Assembly (NCBI GenBank): GCA_017508665.1
Contig: JAFVYL010000013.1
Span: 1-64,000, forward strand
DNA length: 64,000 nucleotides
Source: Clostridia bacterium
GTDB lineage: Bacteria; Bacillota; Clostridia; Oscillospirales; CAG-272
Reading direction: 5' to 3'
Position numbers and translations under genes: made by a program. This document shows positions 8,363 to 15,744 of the stretch, piece after piece (positions within the stretch are counted from its first letter, which is position 1; the number at the start of each line of letters is the position of its first letter). The notes below the pieces were generated by a model that saw nothing but the letters and a program-made list of their open reading frames with translations, was not told the DNA's origin and did no database searches.

Positions 8363-9276
8363 GTTAAATCTCCGTTTTCTTCTATTGATCTGTTTTTGTC
8401 TTTGTAGATCTGCTCCCTGAGCTCGTCTACCGAGTCAAACAGCTTTTCTTCTCTGAGATATCCGAGGAAATATATCCTGATATTTTGTCCGTAGAGATCA
8501 CCCTCAAAGTTTGCGATAAGAGTTTCCGCGTGTATATCTCTTTCTTTTACTGTGGGGCAAGATCCGATGTTGGTGACACCCGTGTACAGATTTTCGCCTA
8601 TTTCCACAGCCGTGCGGTATACACCGGGCGGCAGGGGCGAATTTTCTCTGACGGGCGTATTTACCGTCGGGAAGCCGAATGCCGTGCCGAGTCCGAGACC
8701 GCGCTCAACAGCACCCTCGATAAAGTACGGCATGCCGAGCATGGCGTTTGCCTCGTCGAGCCTTCTTTGTCCTATCAGCTCTCTGATGGCGGTGGATGAG
8801 AGAGAAGTCTCATTTATCTTTTGTTCTTCGAGCACAACGGCAGATCTGCCGCGCTTCTCCATAAGCTCCGATAGAGCGTGTGAATCAGCGGAAGCTCCCT
8901 TGCCGAATCGGAAATTGTATCCCGATATCGCTACCCACGCGTCAAGCGTGTCTATGAGCACCCCTCCGACAAAGTCCTCAGCGGACAGTCTGGATACGGA
9001 GTCAAAGTCTGCGACGACAACTCCGTCTACGCCGAGAGAGGCAAAAATCTTTAACTTATCACTAATATTGTAAATAACACTTTGCGTTTTCTTGGTTTTT
9101 GAGAGGTTATCCTCAAACGTTAAGATGTAGGACTTGAGGCCTCTTTCTCTCGCTTCTTTAACCAATAACGAGATAAGCTCTCTGTGTCCGACGTGTACAC
9201 CGTCAAAGTATCCGAGCGCGACGGCGGACTTTTCTATATTCAGCTTTTCCGGATATCGGTAGTATCTTACGTCCAC
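8338..9276 (-). CDS. ribF: Bifunctional riboflavin kinase/FAD synthetase
   Basis: A 312-residue RibF that phosphorylates riboflavin to FMN and adenylylates FMN to FAD. The N-terminal FAD synthetase domain has the nucleotidyl-transferase motif GYFDGVHVGHREL and a later SSTAIRELI. The C-terminal flavokinase domain (about 180-300) has GFPTVN and GVTNIGSCPTV. The start is GTG with AAAGGAG 6 nt upstream. It follows the lyase gene by 30 bp and overlaps prmA; no promoter is evident in the 30-bp gap, so it may be read from the lyase promoter. Confidence 0.96.
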   Translation of the reverse strand: MDVRYYRYPEKLNIEKSAVALGYFDGVHVGHRELISLLVKEARERGLKSYILTFEDNLSKTKKTQSVIYNISDKLKIFASLGVDGVVVADFDSVSRLSAEDFVGGVLIDTLDAWVAISGYNFRFGKGASADSHALSELMEKRGRSAVVLEEQKINETSLSSTAIRELIGQRRLDEANAMLGMPYFIEGAVERGLGLGTAFGFPTVNTPVRENSPLPPGVYRTAVEIGENLYTGVTNIGSCPTVKERDIHAETLIANFEGDLYGQNIRIYFLGYLREEKLFDSVDELREQIYKDKNRSIEENGDLTWLETGLN

Positions 9277-9306
9277 CGTGCACTCCTTTCTCTGATGTGC
9301 GGAAAA

Positions 9307-11661
9307 TCAAAGAGTTTTCCACATCTCAATATCTATATTTTTTGTATATTCCGAATTTTCTTCCGTATCGATTACGAAGGAAGTGTTTATTCTTTTTACA
9401 CCCTCGTGACGTACAACGAGCTTTTTGTAGTTTTCTCTCGAGTGCTCGCCCTCCGCGGGTGAGGTCTCTTTGAGCAGACCCTCTGTACAGTCCATGAGCT
9501 CGAGCTTTCCGTCACCGAGTAGGGTAATAAATATCTTTTGACCGTCATTATGTGTGAGTGTCGCGCGCATTCCGTCCTCTGAAACCTCTGCTGTGATCTT
9601 GTCGGACTCAAAGTGCGCTGTTGTAAACGCGCTGTCCTCGGATGTGAAGCCGACCTCGTCCTTAATGACGAGAGTACGTCTGTTGTTTGTGAGGAGCATT
9701 CCTCGTCTTGCATATTCTACCTTATCTTCACCGTATACCGACTTATTGTCGATAGCGGCATATGATGCGGTATTTGAGGATTTATACTCGTACATAACGC
9801 CGCGGCCGGCGAGAAGCTGACCGTAGTCGAGAGATTTGAGAGCGAGTACGTTGTTGCCGTCGGCATTTCTTCTGTAAAGACCGTAGTTTGAGAAATATCC
9901 GAGACCGTTTTTGATTCCGCGTGAGTTGTAGTAATCTCCGCCGAGGTCTGTAAACCATAGCTTGCCGAGATTGTGATATACGAATGCGCCGGAGTCAAGC
10001 TGACTGTGGCTGCCTCCTGTGGGGTTGATACCGCCGATCATTCCCGCATAGAGCGAGCCGCTCTCCCATCCGCTTCTGACGGTAAAGGCGTCTATTCCGA
10101 TCATAGCGTAGTCGAGCGAAAGTGCTGAAAGCTCGGGAGGAGTGATGCCTCTTACCTCGGGGTTGAACATAGCATCGCGCCAGGATACCGCCTTGCCTCG
10201 CTTGAGGTTTGCGCGTCTTATAGCCATAAGGGCGTGATCGCCTGAAATGATAGCAAGCGCATCAAAGAAGGAAGTGTCCTGAGAGCCCAGCCCGCCGTCA
10301 TGATAATTCCAGCCGACAAAATCCGCGCTTTCGGTGTTTATCGCATAGTAGCAGGTCTTGTCAAATCCGCAGGCATGGTGCAGACCGAGGTCTGTGCCGA
10401 GAGATGAGTAGAGAGCCGCCATAGAGGTCGCGAGATTAGACGTTCCGTATGCCCAATACGCATTGGATTCAACGTATGATCCGTCGGGGGCGTACTGATT
10501 AAAGACGAGACGTGGGTGCATAGTGCTGGTAATACAGCCGCCGAGAAGCTCTGTGATCTTAGCATATTCCTCTTCGCTGATAACCTCGTCCGCGCCCTCT
10601 GCGAGAAGACAGAGCGAGCCGAGTATCATACCGCTGTTGCACACCGAGTTCCAGTTGTCGTTCTTGAGCTTGAATCTCCAGCCCGTGCCCTGCTTGGGGC
10701 TCGGGAAATCACAGTTGTCGTAAACCACAGAGTTGTATCCGTGGTGCAGTCCTTGATCGTAAATACCGCGCTTAATGGGAGCCGTGTCGAGATTTAAGGA
10801 CTTCCAGGCGTTGTAGAGCCAGTCGTAAATTCTTGCCAGAGCTCCTGTGGCGCCGGAGCAGTTGAGGAAGTGGCCGGGACCCCAGTGCTTTCTTCCGATA
10901 ACCGCAAGAGAGGCGTAATACGCAACGCGTGCGTATTTTTCATCCTGAGTCAGGTGGTATGCGAGAGCTACGTATGCCACTCTGTTAAGGTGTGATTCCG
11001 AGTTCGAATGTCTGCCACCGACGTCGTATTCACTCTCTCCGAATCCGGATGCGGGGAATTCCTCGGCAAAACCGTCACCGGCTTCGTTAAGCGCGGGGAT
11101 CTCTCTAAGATATTTATCCGCCTCGGCTACTATTTTTACGAGAATATCCTTGGTATCTGTTTCTTCGTCCGATGTATATAATTCTCGCAGTCTGTCGAGA
11201 ATGTCCTGAGAACCCATGATGAAGGGGTGGGTGTTGTTTCTTGCCAGGAGCATACCGCGTACTTCTTCACCGAGCTTTACAAAATCCTCTCGCTCCTTTT
11301 CCGTTGCGGGCGCATAGCCGACAGAAAGATCGCCGACGGTTACCTCGAATATAAAGGAGTGGGCGATAGCGATTATATCTTTGATATCCCTCTCGGTGTC
11401 AAAGGCGGGAAAATCCTTGTCGCCATCGAGAAATATGAGTCCCATACCCTCGTACACCTTGTGAAGTCCCCTAAGCTCCCGTGAGCTTGCATAGTCATCC
11501 TCGATTTCAATTCCTGCGATGGCAAGAGCCTCTCTCGGAATAAGGATATCACCGTCTTTTATAACCGGCGCTGTTTTGAGTTCTTTTCTTTCATTCATAT
11601 AAAGTACTCTCTTTACACCTGCTTTGAGGCAAAGGAGAGGAGCTTTTATTTCACCTGACAT
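9307..11661 (-). CDS. Cytoplasmic heparinase II/III-family polysaccharide lyase
   Basis: A 784-residue protein without a signal peptide. The first ~90 residues form a small beta domain resembling copper-amine-oxidase N-like stalk domains. Then comes an alpha/alpha-toroid (about 140-470) with KHWGPGHFLNCSGATG, DNWNSVCNSGM and AYWAYGTSN, and a C-terminal beta-sandwich of the Heparinase II/III-like type with SHSQLDSGAFVYH. These motifs recur in the same order in the secreted protein at 53742-57644, so the two are paralogues. Known relatives are lyases for uronate-containing polysaccharides; the exact substrate cannot be read. Its promoter is divergent from that of the MFS transporter, which suggests joint use. 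Downstream lies ribF only 30 bp away. Confidence 0.82.
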   Translation of the reverse strand: MSGEIKAPLLCLKAGVKRVLYMNERKELKTAPVIKDGDILIPREALAIAGIEIEDDYASSRELRGLHKVYEGMGLIFLDGDKDFPAFDTERDIKDIIAIAHSFIFEVTVGDLSVGYAPATEKEREDFVKLGEEVRGMLLARNNTHPFIMGSQDILDRLRELYTSDEETDTKDILVKIVAEADKYLREIPALNEAGDGFAEEFPASGFGESEYDVGGRHSNSESHLNRVAYVALAYHLTQDEKYARVAYYASLAVIGRKHWGPGHFLNCSGATGALARIYDWLYNAWKSLNLDTAPIKRGIYDQGLHHGYNSVVYDNCDFPSPKQGTGWRFKLKNDNWNSVCNSGMILGSLCLLAEGADEVISEEEYAKITELLGGCITSTMHPRLVFNQYAPDGSYVESNAYWAYGTSNLATSMAALYSSLGTDLGLHHACGFDKTCYYAINTESADFVGWNYHDGGLGSQDTSFFDALAIISGDHALMAIRRANLKRGKAVSWRDAMFNPEVRGITPPELSALSLDYAMIGIDAFTVRSGWESGSLYAGMIGGINPTGGSHSQLDSGAFVYHNLGKLWFTDLGGDYYNSRGIKNGLGYFSNYGLYRRNADGNNVLALKSLDYGQLLAGRGVMYEYKSSNTASYAAIDNKSVYGEDKVEYARRGMLLTNNRRTLVIKDEVGFTSEDSAFTTAHFESDKITAEVSEDGMRATLTHNDGQKIFITLLGDGKLELMDCTEGLLKETSPAEGEHSRENYKKLVVRHEGVKRINTSFVIDTEENSEYTKNIDIEMWKTL

Positions 11662-11710
11662 TTTAAAATCTCCCTGTTAATTACGCGCGAGTGCGTTTTA
11701 GTACGAGAAC

Positions 11711-11739
11711 ATCTTAGCACAATTGATTGGGGATGTCCA
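11711..11739 (-). promoter_or_regulatory. Promoter for the cytoplasmic lyase gene
   Basis: Minus strand TGGACA (11734-11739), a 17-bp spacer and TAAGAT (11711-11716), about 50 bp before the ATG at 11661. It forms a divergent pair with the promoter at 11842-11870; the roughly 100 bp between them is the obvious place for a shared regulator. Confidence 0.6.
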
Positions 11740-11841
11740 TTGATTTTTCCGAAAATCGTTGAGATTGCTAAATAAGTTTGTGTGTTATGCACTAAATATT
11801 TATCCCTTTTTTAATCAAAAGTTAGAAAATGCGAGATTTGT

Positions 11842-11870
11842 TTGACAAAGGTTGGAAACTGTGATACAAT
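11842..11870 (+). promoter_or_regulatory. Sigma-A promoter for the MFS transporter gene
   Basis: TTGACA (11842-11847), a 17-bp spacer and TACAAT (11865-11870), about 50 bp upstream of the ATG. Confidence 0.75.
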
Positions 11871-11918
11871 AAGTCCGTTAGCACGATTCCTTAAAATAAT
11901 TCAAAGAAAGGAAAATAC

Positions 11919-13553
11919 ATGAAACTCAACTACAAAAGAACTATTCTCGTAGGCTTTGCTTTCTTCCTTATCAGCGCATTCTGGCAGGCTTACGATGCGA
12001 TAGTACCGCTTATTCTTACTAACCATTACGGACTTGCGCAGGATTGGTCGGGATTTGTTATGTCGTTTGACAATATCCTTGCGCTCTTTATGCTTCCGCT
12101 CTTCGGAGCCCTCTCCGACAGGATCTGTACAAGATGGGGAAAGAGAACTCCCTTCGTCTTTATCGGTACGATTTTGGCGGTAGTTGCATTTATTTGTCTT
12201 ACCTTCGTGGATAATCCTCAGTTAAACAGAGTAGAGAATACTGAGGTGGAGATGAACTATGAGTCAGCTGACAAGCTGAGAGATAACGTAAATAAGCTTT
12301 ATACTCATCTCGATGAGGATGATAAAGAGCTCGCAAAGATAATTCTCCAAGAAAAAGAAGCTCTTATGAAGCTATATAACGCAGACAAGATTCCCGATCA
12401 GTATGCTGCTGCAGACGAATTCAGAGATGCTACCTATACTCTTGTAAAGCACGCTAAGACCGAATCAAACGGAGAACTTGAGAAGTTGGCTTCCGATCAG
12501 CTTGACATATTGGATGACCTTTTCGAAGATATTGAAGATTCGACCTTTGCGATAACTAAGGCTAACATAGGAGGACTTATCGGATTTGCGATAGTACTTC
12601 TCCTTGTTCTTATCGCGATGGCGACGTTCAGATCTCCCGCTGTAGCGCTTATGCCTGACGTAACCGTTAAGCCTTTACGTTCAAAAGGCAACGCTATAAT
12701 TAACCTTATGGGTACTGCCGGAGGTATCATCGTCCTTGTGCTTGGAATGATATTCTCCACGAAGCAGATATATATGAGCTACTCGTGGTACGTTGTAGCC
12801 GTTTGTATGGTAATGATCGGCGGTCTTGCTGCATTTATCCTCACCGTTAAGGAAAAGCAGTGGGCACAGGATATGCTCGATGATACCAAGAAATACGGCA
12901 TCGTTGAGGAGGAAGAAAAGAACGACGGCGGCCGCAAGCTTTCGCGTGGCGAGCTCACCTCTCTTTTCCTTATTCTCGCATCCGTTGCTCTCTGGTATAT
13001 AGGATACAATTCCATAACCTCTAAATATTCGGTTTACGCTACACGTGAGCTTGGATTCGACTACAACCTTACTCTTATTATAGCTCAGGCTGCGGCGGTA
13101 GTTTCCTACATTCCAATCGGTATGATCTCTTCAAAGATCGGACGTAAAAAGGCGATCCTTTCGGGTATTGTTATGCTTACAGCCGCTTTTGCAATAGGTC
13201 ATTTCATTACTCCTCTTACTCCCGAGTTTGTAATGTATCCCATATTTGTTCTTGCGGGTATCGGTTGGGCTACTATCAACGTTAACTCCTTCCCGATGGT
13301 TGTCGAGCTTGCTCGCGGCGGTGATATCGGTAAATATACAGGATACTACTACACCGCATCTATGGCGGCTCAGGTTGTTGCTCCTATTGTTTCCGGTAAG
13401 CTTTACGAGGTAATAGGAATGAGAAGCGTATTCTTCGTATTCGGTGCTATATTCGTAGCACTCTCCTTCCTTACCATGTTCTTTGTCAAGCACGGAGATT
13501 CCAAGCCCGAGGCTCAGGGCGCGCTCGAGAGCCTTGCAGGTGCTGATGACTAA
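11919..13553 (+). CDS. MFS sugar transporter (GPH/SLC45-like) with extra soluble domain
   Basis: A 544-residue major facilitator, likely a cation-coupled importer of oligosaccharides or glycosides. The 12-helix pattern resembles the glycoside-pentoside-hexuronide and sucrose-transporter-like groups: FGALSDRICTRWGKRTPFV after TM2 and TFRSPAVALMPDV after TM4. Between TM3 and TM4 (about residues 99-215) is a charged, helical, soluble insertion of roughly 115 residues that ordinary members lack; by topology it should face outward. AAGGAAAATAC precedes the ATG. It is divergent from the cytoplasmic lyase, so import of lyase products is the simplest role. The substrate itself is inferred. Confidence 0.85.
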   Translation: MKLNYKRTILVGFAFFLISAFWQAYDAIVPLILTNHYGLAQDWSGFVMSFDNILALFMLPLFGALSDRICTRWGKRTPFVFIGTILAVVAFICLTFVDNPQLNRVENTEVEMNYESADKLRDNVNKLYTHLDEDDKELAKIILQEKEALMKLYNADKIPDQYAAADEFRDATYTLVKHAKTESNGELEKLASDQLDILDDLFEDIEDSTFAITKANIGGLIGFAIVLLLVLIAMATFRSPAVALMPDVTVKPLRSKGNAIINLMGTAGGIIVLVLGMIFSTKQIYMSYSWYVVAVCMVMIGGLAAFILTVKEKQWAQDMLDDTKKYGIVEEEEKNDGGRKLSRGELTSLFLILASVALWYIGYNSITSKYSVYATRELGFDYNLTLIIAQAAAVVSYIPIGMISSKIGRKKAILSGIVMLTAAFAIGHFITPLTPEFVMYPIFVLAGIGWATINVNSFPMVVELARGGDIGKYTGYYYTASMAAQVVAPIVSGKLYEVIGMRSVFFVFGAIFVALSFLTMFFVKHGDSKPEAQGALESLAGADD

Positions 13554-13586
13554 TTAAAAAACAATGCCCGACAGGGCGAAAACTCT

Positions 13587-13628
13587 GAACGGTATGTGGG
13601 TAAAGCCCTGCGTACCGTTCACTTTTCC
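13587..13628 (+). terminator. Terminator after the MFS gene
   Basis: GAACGGTA (13587-13594) with TACCGTTC (13613-13620) and an inner GGG/CCC pairing, followed by ACTTTTCC. A smaller GCCC/GGGC hairpin lies just before it. Confidence 0.6.
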
Positions 13629-13664
13629 AAAAAATAAAACGTTATAGCAAAATCAGAGGAAAAT

Positions 13665-14498
13665 ATGCACCCCATTCAAATAATTTTGACAGTAATAGCA
13701 TCTATTACTCTTCTCGGCGCGGCATTGTGGCTGTTTATGATATGGCCGGGCGGACGAAGAAGGGAAATGGAAAAATTCACAAAGATAAGATATGCGCACC
13801 GAGGTCTGCACGACTCGGAGAGGGCGGAAAATTCAATGTCCGCCTTTGCCGCGGCTAAGGAGCACGGGTACGGAATCGAGCTTGACGTACGTCTTTCCAA
13901 GGATGGCGAGCTTGTCGTATTTCATGACGAAACCCTGACACGTGTGGTCGGAAAAGAGGGTAAGGTCATTGACTTTACCGCTGAGGAGCTCTCAAAAATG
14001 AGTCTCTTAGGCACAGCGGACGGTATCCCGACCTTCCGTCAGGTACTCGAGCTTATCGACGGAGCAGTTCCCCTTATTATTGAGATAAAAATGGGCACGG
14101 GCGAGTCCGGTGTGGCAGAAAAGCTCATGGAGGTTATCGACGGATACCGCGGAGAGTACGTGGTAGAGTCATTTAATCCCTTGGCGCTCAAGGTAGTCAG
14201 AAAAATGCGCCCCGACATACTCCGCGGAATTCTCGCGCATGAGTATATGAAGGATGAGAAGTATCAGGGCAAGCTGATCTACAGACTGGGACAGAATCTT
14301 GAGCTTAATTTTCTTTGCCGTCCTCATTTTATCGCGTACAGTCACAGCGACTACTCCGTGCCGAAGATGAGATTTGTGCACAGAGTATTCGGCACTCCTC
14401 TTATCGCCTGGACGGTAAGATCGCAGCAAGAGGAAAATGCGGCGCGCGAGCACGGATTCGGAACTGTTATATTTGAAAATTATATTCCCGAGGAATAA
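13665..14498 (+). CDS. Glycerophosphodiester phosphodiesterase, membrane-anchored
   Basis: A 277-residue GDPD-family enzyme that hydrolyses glycerophosphodiesters to glycerol-3-phosphate and an alcohol. One N-terminal transmembrane helix (about 5-27) precedes the TIM barrel. Metal and catalytic residues are visible in YAHRGLHDSERAENSMSAF (HRG and E-N), IELDVRLSKDGELVVFHDE and IEIKMG. Length fits the family. AGAGG lies 5 nt before the ATG. It ends 11 bp before the THUMP methyltransferase gene, so the two are likely co-transcribed. Confidence 0.93.
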   Translation: MHPIQIILTVIASITLLGAALWLFMIWPGGRRREMEKFTKIRYAHRGLHDSERAENSMSAFAAAKEHGYGIELDVRLSKDGELVVFHDETLTRVVGKEGKVIDFTAEELSKMSLLGTADGIPTFRQVLELIDGAVPLIIEIKMGTGESGVAEKLMEVIDGYRGEYVVESFNPLALKVVRKMRPDILRGILAHEYMKDEKYQGKLIYRLGQNLELNFLCRPHFIAYSHSDYSVPKMRFVHRVFGTPLIAWTVRSQQEENAAREHGFGTVIFENYIPEE

Positions 14499-14509
14499 AG
14501 GCAACTTAT

Positions 14510-15631
14510 ATGAAAATGCAACTTGTAGCGACCTGTCTTTTCGGCCTTGAGCATCTGCTCGGAGAGGAAATAGAAAAGCTCGGATACGAGAGGATATCTA
14601 CCATAAACGGAAGAGTCACTTTCCTCGGAGATGAAGAGGCTGTCGCATTATCCAACGTCTTTCTGCGATATGCGGAAAGAGTATTTATAAAGCTCGGCTC
14701 ATTCAGGGCAACGAGCTTTGAGGAGCTTTTTGAGGGCACACGCTCCCTGCCTTGGTCGGAATTTATAGGCAGAAACGATGCTTTTCCCGTCAAGGGACAC
14801 TCCATAAAATCCCAGCTCTTCTCGATCCCCGACTGCCAGGCAATAATCAAAAAGGCAATAGTCAGAAGTATGTCTGACGTGTACGGAATTTCGGTATTCC
14901 CCGAGGAGGGTGTAAAATATCAGGTAGAGTTCTTTATACTTAATGACGAAGCGACTCTTATGATAGATACCTCGGGCGAGCCTCTGCACAAGAGAGGCTA
15001 CAGACGTGAGGCAAATGCCGCTCCCATACGCGAGACTCTCGCGGCGGCTATCGTAGCAACGTCACGTCCTCGTGAAGAGGTGCTGATGTGGGATCCTATG
15101 TGCGGCAGCGGTACACTCGCTATTGAGGCGGCGATGCAGATGAGAAATATCGCACCCGGTATGCGCCGTAATTTTGCGGCGGAAAAGTTCCCGTACGTAC
15201 CGCATACTCTTTGGAAAAATGCAAAGGAAGAGGCGCTGGAGGGCATAGTCACATCGTCCTTTGAGGTATATGCCTCGGATATAGACGAGGAGTGCGTAAA
15301 GCTCACCAAGGATAACGCCTACAGGGCAGGCGTGCTGAATTCCATAAAGGTTTTCAGACAGGATGCCAGACGTATTTCAGCTCCGGGCAGGCGCGGAACT
15401 ATAGTTACCAATCCCCCGTACGGTGAGAGAATCGGCACACTCGACGAGGTAGAGAGACTCTATCGCGATATCGGCGTCCACTTCCGATCTCTCGCTCCGT
15501 GGCAGGTGTACGTTATAACCTCGCACGACGGCTTTGAGAGGCTTTACGGAAGAAAAGCCGACAAAGTAAAGAAGCTATACAACGGTATGATACCGTGTTA
15601 TCTGTATCAGTTCTTCAAAAACAATAAATAA
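14510..15631 (+). CDS. THUMP-domain class I RNA methyltransferase (YpsC/RlmL-like)
   Basis: A 373-residue protein with an N-terminal ferredoxin-like plus THUMP RNA-binding region (about 1-160) and a Rossmann methyltransferase domain. Visible motifs are DPMCGSGTLAIEAAM (SAM binding) and TNPPYGERIG (NPPY, N-methylation of an amino group). This matches the RlmL N-terminal half and Bacillus YpsC, predicted to act on 23S rRNA guanine-N2. The exact target base is not provable from sequence. AAAGG precedes the ATG. It ends before a strong bidirectional terminator. Confidence 0.9.
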   Translation: MKMQLVATCLFGLEHLLGEEIEKLGYERISTINGRVTFLGDEEAVALSNVFLRYAERVFIKLGSFRATSFEELFEGTRSLPWSEFIGRNDAFPVKGHSIKSQLFSIPDCQAIIKKAIVRSMSDVYGISVFPEEGVKYQVEFFILNDEATLMIDTSGEPLHKRGYRREANAAPIRETLAAAIVATSRPREEVLMWDPMCGSGTLAIEAAMQMRNIAPGMRRNFAAEKFPYVPHTLWKNAKEEALEGIVTSSFEVYASDIDEECVKLTKDNAYRAGVLNSIKVFRQDARRISAPGRRGTIVTNPPYGERIGTLDEVERLYRDIGVHFRSLAPWQVYVITSHDGFERLYGRKADKVKKLYNGMIPCYLYQFFKNNK

Positions 15632-15639
15632 AAACAAAA

Positions 15640-15685
15640 CGACAGCTCCATACCTTTTTTGGTAGAAAGCTGTCGCTTTTTCTTT
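15640..15685. terminator. Bidirectional terminator between the THUMP methyltransferase gene and spoIIE
   Basis: CGACAGCT (15640-15647) pairs with AGCTGTCG (15668-15675). It is followed by CTTTTTCTTTT on the plus strand and by a T-rich run on the minus strand. It sits between two convergent genes. Confidence 0.85.
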
Positions 15686-15744
15686 TGAATTAATGTGGTA
15701 CTGACGCGTTTTCGCAGATGTTTTCTTTAGCTTAACACGGGCAG

